Source: Persicitalea jodogahamensis (GTDB lineage Bacteria > Bacteroidota > Bacteroidia > Cytophagales > Spirosomataceae). Taken from it: a DNA stretch of 64,000 bases. Positions 38,795-47,629 of the stretch are shown piece after piece. Position 1 is the stretch's first letter. Each line of letters opens with the position of its first letter. The stretch spans positions 248,001-312,000 of the forward strand of contig NZ_BMXF01000004.1 of NCBI RefSeq assembly GCF_014651615.1, given 5' to 3'. Below the pieces are notes generated by a model. That model did not search any database. It was not told the origin of the DNA and saw only the letters and a program-made list of their open reading frames with translations. A program made the position numbers and the translations under genes.

Positions 38795-38881
38795 TTATTG
38801 GGAGGCGTCAAAGGCGCAAGGTGAATATTGAGTGTACTAAATGACTGCTGGCCACAGAATTACAAATCGTCTGGTACACCC

Positions 38882-40102
38882 TTAGGCGGTTGGAATTTTT
38901 TCCAGTGAATTGTTCAGATAGTAAACCCTCAATATTAAAATAAGTAAAATTGGAATTAAGACGTAGTTGTGTTTCAACAGATTGCCCGTAGCGCTTAGCA
39001 ACAGGACGCCATAGACGATCAGATACCACGAAAGCCAGACGGGTTTTTTATATTTTGAAAACATGAAAATGATGGGCACCCAGAGCGGAAATGCCCAAAG
39101 GATATCCCAGTTTGAGGCAGTGACGCCGTGGTTCGTGCCGAACCAGAGCGCTACTATGAGCCAACCGGTCAATCCCACGATTGTAAAGAGGATTTTGTCA
39201 AGCAGGAAATTGAGACGCTCCATTTTTATCTGCCAGACCGTGTAAAAGGCTACCAGAATTGCCAAAGTCCAGAAGAAAATTTTCGGCGTAAGCCAGCCAT
39301 TGTCAGCTTCGGGTGTAGCGGTATATAGGGCACGGGTGTCTGCCACCAAAGGCATAACGGTACTATCGGTCTTAATCTGGGCAGCGTCAAATGCCACACT
39401 GAGATTGTCGGGCAAAAAAGTGGCTTGTTCCGGCGTAGCAACCTCGTCGGCTGGTGAACCAATGGCCAAGTCCATTCCAAAGTCAGACCATGGCTTTTGC
39501 TCGTAGGCGTACTTGTCAATCCATTGACGGAAACTTTTGGTTTCGGCCGTGTAGCCCGGAAAAATCAGGCGGTCACCCGTGGCGGCTTTGAGTGCATCAG
39601 CCAGTCGGGTGGAACAGTTATCGTAGAAAAATTTGTACTGGTATTCGCGATTTTGGGGAAGAAGATTTGTTTCCAGAAACTCGTACAACCGCTGCTTCTC
39701 GGTTGGCGAAAGGTTCAATTCCTGCTCCTTCACGCTACGATTTTCCTGCTGCCAATAGTAAAACTGCGGCATCAGCGGATTAACGGAAATGGTGTAGGGT
39801 AGGGTACCCCGCAAGAATTTTACGTAGAAGTTCCCCTCCTGAAAACTGAATGTGCCGTAGCTGTACGCGCGATCAAGCTGGTAAATCGGATCATAAATCC
39901 ACAAAGCGCTATGCCCAAAACTGGAATAAAGCTCCTCTCCCGGACCCACGGTAATAAGACTGACTTTGGCCTGAGGACTAAGCTGCGCTTGCGCCATGGC
40001 GGCAAGCGCAGCAGTTAAAAAAAAGAAAAGAAGAAAAGCAGATTTTATCTTGCTGATATATTGGCAACAACCCCGATTGGAGCAAAACAACGCACTTCTC
40101 AT
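38882..40102 (-). CDS. DUF4105 (Lnb N-terminal periplasmic domain) membrane protein
   Basis: 406 residues. After a signal segment (KIKSAFLLFFFLTAALAAMAQA) comes a periplasmic domain (about 40-260) with GPGEELYSSFGHSALWIYD and KFFYDNCSTRLADAL, whose His and Cys fit a papain/NlpC-like transglutaminase fold proposed for DUF4105. The last 140 residues hold about four to five membrane helices. Likely an envelope enzyme, substrate unknown. It starts 15 bases after rsmI and is co-transcribed with it. Confidence 0.88.
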   Translation of the reverse strand: MRSALFCSNRGCCQYISKIKSAFLLFFFLTAALAAMAQAQLSPQAKVSLITVGPGEELYSSFGHSALWIYDPIYQLDRAYSYGTFSFQEGNFYVKFLRGTLPYTISVNPLMPQFYYWQQENRSVKEQELNLSPTEKQRLYEFLETNLLPQNREYQYKFFYDNCSTRLADALKAATGDRLIFPGYTAETKSFRQWIDKYAYEQKPWSDFGMDLAIGSPADEVATPEQATFLPDNLSVAFDAAQIKTDSTVMPLVADTRALYTATPEADNGWLTPKIFFWTLAILVAFYTVWQIKMERLNFLLDKILFTIVGLTGWLIVALWFGTNHGVTASNWDILWAFPLWVPIIFMFSKYKKPVWLSWYLIVYGVLLLSATGNLLKHNYVLIPILLILILRVYYLNNSLEKIPTA

Positions 40103-40117
40103 ACTATCGTACTCAAA

Positions 40118-40789
40118 CTATGATTTTTTTCCGGCAACTACAATAACTATCTCGCCTTTGACTGTCTTTTCAGCAAAGTAAGTGATTATTTCGGTTAAAG
40201 TTCCACGGACGTTTTCTTCATAGAGTTTGGTCAATTCCCGCGAAACGCTGGCCTGCCGGTCTTCGCCGAAGTATTCGGCTAGTTGTGCCAGACTTTTCAA
40301 CAACCGATGGGGTGATTCGTAAAAGATCATCGTTCGGTTTTCCTCGGCCAATTCTTTCAACCGGGTTTGCCGCCCTTTTTTATGGGGTAGAAATCCTTCG
40401 AATGTGAATCGATCGGCAGGAAGGCCAGAATTGACCAGGGCTGGGACAAAGGCTGTCGGTCCGGGAAGGCACTCCACCGCGATACCCAGTTTGATGCACT
40501 CCCGCACGAGCAAGAATCCAGGATCGGAAATGGCAGGTGTCCCAGCATCGGAAATGAGCGCCATTGTTTCACCTTTCAGGAGTCTCTCTGTGAGCCTCGC
40601 GATGGTCTGGTGTTCGTTGTGAATGTGGTAGCTCTGCATCGGCTTTCCGATCCCCAGGTGTTTCAGCAGGTGCCCGGAGGTTCGGGTATCCTCCGCCAGC
40701 ACCACATCCACACTTTTCAACACATTAATCGCCCGTAGGGTGATGTCTTCCAGGTTGCCGATTGGCGTAGGGACTAAATAAAGCTTCAT
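40118..40789 (-). CDS. rsmI: 16S rRNA (cytidine-1402 2'-O)-methyltransferase
   Basis: SAM-dependent methylation of C1402 in the ribosomal decoding centre. 223 residues, the short form without the C-terminal extension. Motifs: LVPTPIGNLEDITLRA, LAEDTRTSGHLLKHL, ISDAGTPAISDPG, LPGPTAFVPALVNSGLP and FEGFLPHKKGR. Its start overlaps the stop of the pterin dehydratase gene by one base (TAATG). Confidence 0.95.
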   Translation of the reverse strand: MKLYLVPTPIGNLEDITLRAINVLKSVDVVLAEDTRTSGHLLKHLGIGKPMQSYHIHNEHQTIARLTERLLKGETMALISDAGTPAISDPGFLLVRECIKLGIAVECLPGPTAFVPALVNSGLPADRFTFEGFLPHKKGRQTRLKELAEENRTMIFYESPHRLLKSLAQLAEYFGEDRQASVSRELTKLYEENVRGTLTEIITYFAEKTVKGEIVIVVAGKKS

Positions 40790-41034
40790 TAGTCCGCTTT
40801 ATTTTCCCAGAGGAGATCAATTGCAGCGGCCAATTTCCTGTCCTTTTCGGTCACGGTGTCGCCAGCGTCGTGGGTGGAAAGCTTGAAATTTACTTCATTG
40901 TATATATTGGACCACCAGGGATGATGATTTTGCGACTCTGCGACTTCGGCCACTTGTGTCATAAACAGGAAGGCAGCTCTGAAATCGCTGAATGTAAAAC
41001 TGCGGCAAAGCTTATTGTCTATTTCAGTCCACAT
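40789..41034 (-). CDS. 4a-hydroxytetrahydrobiopterin dehydratase (PCD/DCoH)
   Basis: 81 residues from the ATG at 41034 (MWTEIDNKLCRSFTF). Signature ESQNHHPWWSNIYNEVNFKLSTHDAGDTVTEKD carries the catalytic histidine pair and downstream histidine. Recycles the pterin cofactor of aromatic amino acid hydroxylases, though some bacterial members act in molybdopterin metabolism. One-base coupled to rsmI. Confidence 0.93.
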   Translation of the reverse strand: MWTEIDNKLCRSFTFSDFRAAFLFMTQVAEVAESQNHHPWWSNIYNEVNFKLSTHDAGDTVTEKDRKLAAAIDLLWENKAD

Positions 41035-41141
41035 CGTAGTGTTTGTAGGTTTAAATTGTATAAATGGTAAAAGAGAAGTGCCACGAAAATAGCAAGTCAG
41101 CAATGACGGCTAAATTTCATCTTTAATAAGGGCAAGTAACG

Positions 41142-41573
41142 CTATTTTTTTGTGGCCCGCAACCGAATGAAGCTATCCGGGATAGTCGTGTTTTTAGTGC
41201 ACTTCAGGGTTTCCTCCAGATAAAGTGAATTCTCATTGAAACTACCTTCGCCTTTGATGCTGGCCACTCCACAGGGTGCTTCAATTATTCCCCGGTCGTA
41301 GGTGAATTGCCTACTGTTGGTTGTCACCGTGTATCTGAATTCATTGGGGGAGGTCTGTAAAATCTGGACCTGATTGGCGCTGATTCGGGTGACTTGCAGC
41401 GTAATCTCAGTTGAGTCCGCGGCCACCCGCTGGCCCTGTTGCTGGGAGCGATAACCTACATAAGTACCCTCAACGTCAATATTCGGGGCATCGACCAGAG
41501 GGCTGTCCGATTTGTTTTTACAAAAAGTCAAAAGGAAGGCCGAAATCAACAGGACCGTTTTGGAATACTTCAT
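41142..41573 (-). CDS. Hypothetical secreted protein or lipoprotein
   Basis: 143 residues. Hydrophobic start MKYSKTVLLISAFLLTFCKNKSDS; a cysteine after LLTF could be a lipobox but is not canonical. The rest is mostly beta, resembling small lipocalin-like proteins (VEGTYVGYRSQQQGQ, ITLQVTRISANQVQI). Function unknown. A -7 box lies 24-31 bases upstream (41597-41604). Confidence 0.75.
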   Translation of the reverse strand: MKYSKTVLLISAFLLTFCKNKSDSPLVDAPNIDVEGTYVGYRSQQQGQRVAADSTEITLQVTRISANQVQILQTSPNEFRYTVTTNSRQFTYDRGIIEAPCGVASIKGEGSFNENSLYLEETLKCTKNTTIPDSFIRLRATKK

Positions 41574-41596
41574 AGGATGTTGGATTGTATTTTGGC

Positions 41597-41604
41597 AAAA
41601 CTAC
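41597..41604 (-). promoter_or_regulatory. -7 box TAGTTTTG for the gene at 41142-41573
   Basis: Exact TAnnTTTG match on the minus strand, about 24 bases before the ATG; no clear -33 element. Confidence 0.45.
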
Positions 41605-41631
41605 CAACAGCCCCTGATCGTTCGGTATTTT

Positions 41632-42693
41632 TTATTTTTCTAATTTCAGTACCACATGCCGGATTTTTTTGCGATTCCAGGTATAGGTGATGTGCGCTGT
41701 TCCGTCGGCTGCCTGAACGATCGCAGGATAGCTGAATTCACCCCGGTACTGGTCTTCCAGAACGTACATTTCCTTCCACTTTTTACCGTCTTCTGACAAA
41801 GAAACTACCAGCTTCTGGCGCCCGTTGTCCGATTGCTTGCCTCGGGTAACCGGATTGTGGACCAACATTTGCCAGCCATTGCTTAGCGTTACGGCATCTG
41901 TTCCAGAGTTGGGATTGGGCAGGTTGGTCAACGTGAAGTCACCCCAGGTTTTACCATTGTCTTCCGACCAGACTGCGGCAATACGATCCTGCTTGGTGCG
42001 GCACAGCATCTGCAATTTTTGATTTGGGTAGGTCAATACACTACCCTGAATCACATCATACTCAGTTTTCGGGTCGATGGCAAGGATCTCCCATGTTTTG
42101 CCGGAATCCACAGAGCGTTCAATGTGCGCCTTCCAGCTCTCCCTGGTTTCGGTACTTGAAGGACTCAAAATGGTACCATCAGCTAATTGAACCGGCTTGT
42201 TCTTAATAGGACCGAGCACACCTTCCGGAAGGCGCTCAGGTTGGCTCCAGGTGTTGCCGTTATCGGTGGAGGTTCGGAGCATGCCCCACCACTCTCGGGG
42301 TGAGGGGCCCACTTTGTAAAATAAAAATACTTTGCCTTCCTGGGATTTGAATAATACAGGATTCCAGCAGGGATAACGGGTGTTTGCATCGATTACTCCC
42401 TCCGCCATCAACTTCGGTGGAGTCCATTTGCCGTTTTTATTTTGTGACAGCCAGATTCCCACATCCTTATTGCCTTCGTCGGTCCCGCCGAACCAGGAAG
42501 ACAGCCACTGCCCGGGGGCGACCTCCACTAAGGTAGATGCATGACAGGATGGAAATGGCGCAGTCTCATAGACAAACTCTTCTGATACCAAACTGACTTT
42601 TGAACCCGGAAAGTTGGATTGGGAATGACCCGGTGCAGCTGCGAAAGCCAAAAGGGAGAATAGCAAATACAACGGCAGTGATGATTTAAGCAT
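41632..42693 (-). CDS. Secreted BNR-repeat sialidase-like protein
   Basis: 353 residues with signal peptide (LPLYLLFSLLAFAAAPGHS). Contains four Asp-box type repeats: STDNGNTWSQ, SVDSGKTWEI, SEDNGKTWGD, SEDGKKWKE, plus WFGGTDEGNKDVGIWLSQN, placing it in the six-bladed propeller sialidase-like superfamily (BNR_2). True sialidase activity needs an arginine triad and a Tyr/Glu pair; I cannot confirm these, so other glycan substrates or a non-enzymatic role remain possible. Confidence 0.87.
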   Translation of the reverse strand: MLKSSLPLYLLFSLLAFAAAPGHSQSNFPGSKVSLVSEEFVYETAPFPSCHASTLVEVAPGQWLSSWFGGTDEGNKDVGIWLSQNKNGKWTPPKLMAEGVIDANTRYPCWNPVLFKSQEGKVFLFYKVGPSPREWWGMLRTSTDNGNTWSQPERLPEGVLGPIKNKPVQLADGTILSPSSTETRESWKAHIERSVDSGKTWEILAIDPKTEYDVIQGSVLTYPNQKLQMLCRTKQDRIAAVWSEDNGKTWGDFTLTNLPNPNSGTDAVTLSNGWQMLVHNPVTRGKQSDNGRQKLVVSLSEDGKKWKEMYVLEDQYRGEFSYPAIVQAADGTAHITYTWNRKKIRHVVLKLEK

Positions 42694-42743
42694 AATTGGA
42701 CTAGGTGAATATTTTATTTTATACTCAAAATCTGATTTCCGGG

Positions 42744-43508
42744 CTACTTATTGCGTACAAAAACATGGCGAATTTTTCCATTGGCCGTAGGTCGCTCATC
42801 CACCTCAAATTGGCGAAAGCTCTTTATCAGCGGAAGCAATTTATCAAAACCGTAATTACGCGCATCGAAACTCGGTTGTTTTTTGATCAGTAAATTACCT
42901 AACTCACCCAGGAACGTCCAGCCGTCTTCGTCCGCCAGGTCATCCACGCTGTCAGTAAGAAGTGCCAGTAACTTGGGGTCGACTTTATCATCATCAACTT
43001 TTCCATCACTGGCTTTCTTTGTTGAAGCAGACCGGGTTTTGCTGGCTGGTTTTTTCTCTTCCTTTTTTGCTAAGATTTCGATATAAATAAACCGGTCGCA
43101 GGCAGAGGTAAAGGCTGATGGGGTTTTTTGTTCGCCCATGCCAAAGACTTTCATGCCCGCCTCCCGTAGTCTGATGGCCAGGCGGGTGAAATCGCTGTCG
43201 CTGGAAACAAGGCAAAAGCCATCGACACGCCCGGTGTACAGGATGTCCATTGCGTCAATAATCATGGCAGAATCGGTGGCGTTTTTGCCTTGAGTATAAC
43301 TGTATTGCTGGATCGGAGTGATTGCGTTATCAAGCAACACCGTTTTCCAGCTCGTGACCCGAGGATTGGTCCAGTCACCATAGATTCGTTTAAAAGTAGG
43401 AGTACCGTACTTGGCGATCTCCTCCAGCATGGATTTGATATTGGCCGATGGTACATTATCTGCATCGATCAGGACGGCCAGGCGAAGGTCTGCGAGGGAA
43501 GTTTGCAA
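42744..43508 (-). CDS. NYN domain ribonuclease-like protein with LOTUS/OST-HTH domain
   Basis: 254 residues. N-terminal NYN (PIN-like) nuclease domain: LAVLIDADNVPSANIK, DSAMIIDAMDILYTG, FCLVSSDSDFTRLAIRLRE, with the acidic residues expected for metal-dependent RNA cleavage. A Lys/Ser-rich linker (about 150-170) leads to a C-terminal LOTUS/OST-HTH domain (about 180-250: GWTFLGELGNLLIKKQPSFDARNYGFDKLLPLIKSF), which binds RNA. The pairing is known in bacteria and eukaryotes; the RNA target is unknown. Confidence 0.92.
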   Translation of the reverse strand: MQTSLADLRLAVLIDADNVPSANIKSMLEEIAKYGTPTFKRIYGDWTNPRVTSWKTVLLDNAITPIQQYSYTQGKNATDSAMIIDAMDILYTGRVDGFCLVSSDSDFTRLAIRLREAGMKVFGMGEQKTPSAFTSACDRFIYIEILAKKEEKKPASKTRSASTKKASDGKVDDDKVDPKLLALLTDSVDDLADEDGWTFLGELGNLLIKKQPSFDARNYGFDKLLPLIKSFRQFEVDERPTANGKIRHVFVRNK

Positions 43509-43695
43509 TGAGGTAGTTCTTTAGAAGTTGTGTTAGCGGGGTAGTTTGCGCTATGAATTGTAGGAAACCATTGGTGCTCAAGATTGCCCATCTGATACCA
43601 GTGAAGTCATATTCAATCTCTTGTCGTGGAACTTTGCCACTTTCAGAAACAAATGCGACTTTTGTGGTTTACAAGGTAGGCGAAAATTTTAAGCT

Positions 43696-44121
43696 ATGAA
43701 AATCGAATTAGTGCGAGTAGACGACGCGTTTCACTTTGAAGGCAGTGGTTCGTCAGATGCGACCATCCATGTGGATGGCTCTCCCGAAATCGGTGGGCAC
43801 AATGCCGGCGTCCGACCTATGGAGCTGCTGTTGATGGGTTTGGCAAGTTGCAGTGCTATTGACATCGTAATGATCCTAAAAAAGCAGCGGCAGGAGGTTA
43901 CTGAGTTTCGCATCGTAGCCGAAGGCGACCGGGAGAAAGAAGAAGGTACTTTGCGAAAGCCTTATCGAACTATCAATCTGAACTTTATCCTTAAAGGCGA
44001 GAACCTTGATGCCGATAAAGTAGACCGGGCCATTCAGCTATCGATGGAAAAGTACTGCTCCGCCACCGCCCAGTTTGAGAGCACTGCCACGATTACACAC
44101 AGTGTATCTATTGAATCGTAG
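43696..44121 (+). CDS. OsmC family peroxiredoxin-like protein
   Basis: 141 residues. The N-terminal reactive cysteine is in [21 protein letters not shown], the second in [19 protein letters not shown]. Reduces organic hydroperoxides using thiols. Cytoplasmic. It precedes thyA by 80 bases on the same strand; co-transcription is possible. Confidence 0.93.
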   Translation: MKIELVRVDDAFHFEGSGSSDATIHVDGSPEIGGHNAGVRPMELLLMGLASCSAIDIVMILKKQRQEVTEFRIVAEGDREKEEGTLRKPYRTINLNFILKGENLDADKVDRAIQLSMEKYCSATAQFESTATITHSVSIES

Positions 44122-44201
44122 GAATAAAGTTATCCTGTAATCAATTCGAACGAGCTTTACGACCGTCTTGCCAATCCGAGCACTCAAATAACACAACAAC
44201 C

Positions 44202-44996
44202 TTGCAGCAATATCACGATCTTCTCCAGCATATTCTCGACCACGGTACACGGAAATCCGACCGCACCGGTACAGGTACCATAAGTGTATTTGGCTACCAA
44301 ATGCGTTTCGACCTGACGGCGGGTTTTCCGCTCCTTACTACCAAGAAAGTACATACCAAATCCATTATTCATGAACTTTTGTGGTTCTTAAAAGGCGATA
44401 CCAATATTGGGTACTTGAAAGAACACGGAGTGAAGATTTGGGATGAATGGGCCGACGATAATGGGGATTTAGGGCCGGTTTATGGCCACCAATGGCGAAG
44501 CTGGACTGCACCAGACGGCCGAAAAATAGACCAGTTGCAACAGGTTCTCGACCAGTTGAAAACTAACCCTGATTCAAGGCGTATCATTGTTTCGGCCTGG
44601 AATCCGGCGGACTTGCCCCAAATGGCCTTGCAACCCTGCCACGCGCTGTTTCAATTTTATGTGGCCGATGGAAAACTATCCTGCCAACTGTACCAGCGAA
44701 GTGCCGATGTGTTCCTGGGAGTACCTTTCAACATTGCCAGCTACGCGCTATTGACAATGATGGTGGCGCAGGAATGCGATCTTGGGCTTGGTGATTTTAT
44801 CTGGACAGGAGGGGATACGCATCTTTACATTAACCACCTGCAACAGGTTGAGCAGCAACTTGGCAGGGCTATTTTGCCGTTACCAACCATGCGGCTGAAC
44901 CCCGAAATTAAAAAGGTCCTGGATTTTAAGTACGAGGATTTTACGCTTGAAGATTACGATCCGTGGCCCGCAATAAAAGCGCCTGTAGCTGTGTAA
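44202..44996 (+). CDS. thyA: Thymidylate synthase (ThyA), TTG start
   Basis: Methylates dUMP to dTMP with methylenetetrahydrofolate. 264 residues, the same length as E. coli ThyA, and the catalytic cysteine ([10 protein letters not shown]) falls at Cys146 as in E. coli. That agreement supports the unusual TTG start at 44202: no ATG or GTG lies upstream in frame. Other motifs: [46 protein letters not shown]. Confidence 0.96.
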   Translation: MQQYHDLLQHILDHGTRKSDRTGTGTISVFGYQMRFDLTAGFPLLTTKKVHTKSIIHELLWFLKGDTNIGYLKEHGVKIWDEWADDNGDLGPVYGHQWRSWTAPDGRKIDQLQQVLDQLKTNPDSRRIIVSAWNPADLPQMALQPCHALFQFYVADGKLSCQLYQRSADVFLGVPFNIASYALLTMMVAQECDLGLGDFIWTGGDTHLYINHLQQVEQQLGRAILPLPTMRLNPEIKKVLDFKYEDFTLEDYDPWPAIKAPVAV

Positions 44997-45073
44997 GACA
45001 TTCTATCAATGTACTAACTCGGCGTACTATTAAACTGTCATCGTTGGAGTGTGTAGGGTTTCCTGCCAAAAAA

Positions 45074-45352
45074 CTACCTGCCTTCCATTAGTTTCTTGTA
45101 TTCATCTTCCACCTTTTTATGTTGATTCCCATCTCCATAAGCGCCGAAATAGTGGGATGCCAGACCAATGCCCCAGCCAAGCATAGGCCAGATGGGCCAT
45201 GGGTGGATTCGTTCACCCCAGGGCTGGCTGCGCATGACGAAAAACAGAATCCAGAAACCTGAGTTAACAAGGATATAGGTGATGACATGGCGCTTGAAAG
45301 CGACCCGACTTTGGGCTTTTTTCCAGAGGTATTCGTCTCGTTGATTTGTCAT
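45074..45352 (-). CDS. 2TM domain protein, copy 1
   Basis: 92 residues: charged N-terminus (RDEYLWKKAQSRVAFKRHVITYILVN), two membrane helices and a charged tail (VEDEYKKLMEGR). Matches the small 2TM domain family of Bacteroidota, sometimes found attached to LytTR or histidine kinase domains. Function unknown. Paralogue of the next gene. Confidence 0.88.
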   Translation of the reverse strand: MTNQRDEYLWKKAQSRVAFKRHVITYILVNSGFWILFFVMRSQPWGERIHPWPIWPMLGWGIGLASHYFGAYGDGNQHKKVEDEYKKLMEGR

Positions 45353-45494
45353 GATTAAAAGGGAGTGAGTAGTGTAAAAGTTTATTTTAATAAGCCAGTT
45401 TGAAAAGTACCTCGCTAGCTGGTTGTGCTATTTTTTCCGCGGGAAGGCATTCACTTGGGTAGTTGGATGAAGTTTGAAGGCTTACGACCTGGTT

Positions 45495-45755
45495 TTAGTT
45501 TCCCTGCCTCATTTTCTCATATTCTCTCAAAACTGAATCTCCTTTGTCTACATAGGCACGGTAATATTCAGTGCCCAAACCGAGGCCCCAGAACACTATT
45601 GGAAAACCTGGCCAGAAAAAACTATGAAGGCCACTTGAAAAATACCAGATACCCACCAGAAGTGTGTTGACAGCCAAATAAGCAATTGCGCTTTGCTTGA
45701 ATCTTACGCGGAGTTTGGCGATCCTCCACAGATTTTCGTTCCGTTCGTTCTCCAT
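45495..45755 (-). CDS. 2TM domain protein, copy 2
   Basis: 86 residues, same plan as the gene at 45074: NENLWRIAKLRVRFKQSAIAYLAVN, two membrane helices, REYEKMRQGN tail. The two neighbours share the LWxxAxxRVxFKxxxIxYxxVN pattern and arose by tandem duplication, 142 bases apart. Confidence 0.88.
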   Translation of the reverse strand: MENERNENLWRIAKLRVRFKQSAIAYLAVNTLLVGIWYFSSGLHSFFWPGFPIVFWGLGLGTEYYRAYVDKGDSVLREYEKMRQGN

Positions 45756-45901
45756 GAGCTTAGTGTTTTGAAGTTATGAGGGGTAGGTGATTGTGACAAA
45801 AGTAGGGTCTTCGTTTCTCACAGACCTTCCATTTAGGACGAACTCACTTTTAGGTGGCGTGAATGCCAATAAAAGCGGAATGAACAGCCACGCAGCGAAA
45901 T

Positions 45902-46807
45902 TCAAATAAATCCAAACTCCTTGAATTTTTTTAAATCATAGCCCACGGATTCCAGTGGAGTCCTGTTGCCAAATGACTCCTGCTCAATGATCCAGTACTT
46001 TATTGGCGTATGTTTTTTCGCGAATGCCAGAATTGTCTCCAAGTCGAGCACACCGGTGCCAAGTAGCGTACTCTCGGCTTTACCCGAAGCTTTATCTTTG
46101 ACGTGCATCGACTCAAACTGGTGTGGATACCGGCGCAACCAATGCATGGGATCGGCACCGGCGATTGCCATGTTGCATAGGTCAAGTTGCTGGCAAACAT
46201 AGGCCAGGTCCCAATTGCGTAATAAATATTCGTAGACCGGCTCTCCTTCGTATTTGGTCTCAAACTCCACCAGGTGGTTGTGAAAGCCAAAGCGGAGTCC
46301 GGCCTCCCGGCAAACTTCCCCGCAACGATTATAAGCAGCTGTTCCCCGCATCATCTCATCAGGTTGGGTGAGATCCCAGGCAAATGAGGGAGAAATAAGA
46401 TATTCCTGACCGACAACTAGGGCATCCTCAATCGTTTTTTTCCAAGCATCGCTTACATCGTTTTTTGACTCAAGCCAGTGGTCTTTACGAAACTGGGTAT
46501 GAGAGGTAGGCATAACCAAACCACAGTTTTTCAGAATTTCACTGAATTCTGTTGCCCTGAATCCATAAAATTTCTCATCAATGTAGTTTGCGTGCTCAAT
46601 TTCCTTGAATCCGATTTTGGCAACAGACTCCAATGTCAACTCCGGATTTTTTTGCATTGCTTCCCGAACCGAGTACAACTGCAAACCGATATGATAAACC
46701 TTGATTTGAGGTTCGACTCGAAAAGGTGAATTGACGGCCAGCAAGGCAACTCCTGTTCTTATAAATTCGCGGCGACTGATTGAGGGTTCTATCATCGTAT
46801 TGTCCAA
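45902..46807 (-). CDS. Exported sugar phosphate isomerase/epimerase family protein
   Basis: 301 residues. N-terminus SISRREFIRTGVALLAVNSPFR is a TAT-like signal. The rest is a xylose isomerase-like TIM barrel: HIGLQLYSVREAMQKNPE, FGFHNHLVEFE, QLDLCNMAIAGADPM, SMHVKDKASGKAE, and WIIEQESFG, with metal-binding Glu, His and Asp positions. Likely acts on a sugar or sugar derivative outside the cytoplasm. The ATG at 46795 is an alternative start. It is divergent from the GNAT gene. Confidence 0.88.
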   Translation of the reverse strand: MDNTMIEPSISRREFIRTGVALLAVNSPFRVEPQIKVYHIGLQLYSVREAMQKNPELTLESVAKIGFKEIEHANYIDEKFYGFRATEFSEILKNCGLVMPTSHTQFRKDHWLESKNDVSDAWKKTIEDALVVGQEYLISPSFAWDLTQPDEMMRGTAAYNRCGEVCREAGLRFGFHNHLVEFETKYEGEPVYEYLLRNWDLAYVCQQLDLCNMAIAGADPMHWLRRYPHQFESMHVKDKASGKAESTLLGTGVLDLETILAFAKKHTPIKYWIIEQESFGNRTPLESVGYDLKKFKEFGFI

Positions 46808-46872
46808 ACTTTGACTTTCAATTTAATTCTATTTATCTACATTGCCGAATGATGTTTTTAAAGTGACTATCG

Positions 46873-46888
46873 GGAATCATATGATTCC
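46873..46888. promoter_or_regulatory. Perfect 16-bp palindrome between isomerase and GNAT genes
   Basis: GGAATCATATGATTCC is its own reverse complement. It lies 66 bases from the isomerase start and 49 bases before the GNAT start, where an operator would sit. Confidence 0.45.
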
Positions 46889-46936
46889 GACTACCTTTCG
46901 GATGTGAATGTTTAACTTTACTTGTTTAATGCTTGC

Positions 46937-47479
46937 ATGGAATTAAGCACCAAACGCTTGTTTTTGAAAGAAATGACTCTGGACGATGTGGATCTTATTC
47001 ATCATCTGCATTGTACCTCAGAGGTCGAACAGTTTAATACAATCGGGATTCCAAGACATAAGGGTGACACTATTGAGGTAATTCTCTCTGCCGTTGAAGA
47101 TCGGGAATCGAAAAATCGAACTCAATTTGCATGGACGGTTTGGGCAGCTGGAAAAGAGGATTTTCTGGGTGAAGCGGGGATATCGTTATCTGGCGACCGG
47201 TTTCAGCAAGGTGAAATACATTATAGCCTTTTGCCTGCTCATTGGGAAAAAGGGTACGGGACTGAACTAGTTAAGCGCATTATATCCTTTGGGTTCAAGG
47301 AATTAAAATTGCACCGTGTTCACGCTGGCGTGGCGACGGAGAATCATCGCTCTATCCGGGTATTGGAAAAAGCGGGGATGACCCGCGAAGGACTGCACAG
47401 GAGAATTCTGCCCATAAGAGGTGAATGGAAAGATAACTACCATTATGCAATTGTGGAGGATGATCCATTCGTACTGTAA
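46937..47479 (+). CDS. GNAT family N-acetyltransferase (RimJ/RimL-like)
   Basis: 180 residues from the ATG at 46937 (MELSTKRLFLKEMTLDDVDLIHHLH), the family's usual opening; an ATG five codons upstream is possible. Acetyl-CoA site in HWEKGYGTELVKRIISFGF, followed by HRVHAGVATENHRSIRVLEKAGMTREG. Typical of RimJ/RimL enzymes that acetylate an N-terminal alpha-amine or a small molecule. Confidence 0.92.
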   Translation: MELSTKRLFLKEMTLDDVDLIHHLHCTSEVEQFNTIGIPRHKGDTIEVILSAVEDRESKNRTQFAWTVWAAGKEDFLGEAGISLSGDRFQQGEIHYSLLPAHWEKGYGTELVKRIISFGFKELKLHRVHAGVATENHRSIRVLEKAGMTREGLHRRILPIRGEWKDNYHYAIVEDDPFVL

Positions 47480-47568
47480 ACAGAACAATCGATCTGACAA
47501 ATACAGAACAAAATGTTTACAGGGTTTCAAGTGGCTCTGGAATCCTGGTTCCTAGCCATAAACATGAA

Positions 47569-47610
47569 AAAGTGCTATCGATTTGCATTTGTTCAAATCG
47601 ACAGCACTTT
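47569..47610 (-). terminator. Hairpin terminator of the AbrB-like gene
   Basis: Two matching segments with one A/C mismatch: 47569-47576 with 47603-47610 and 47578-47585 with 47594-47601. The minus-strand 3' side runs into T bases. It also lies behind the convergent GNAT gene. Confidence 0.65.
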
Positions 47611-47629
47611 GATAAAAAAAACATTACTA

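Noticed and set aside
46711-46721. GGTTCGACTCG, resembling a tRNA T-arm
   Set aside because: Lies inside the isomerase coding sequence with no acceptor or anticodon stem around it.
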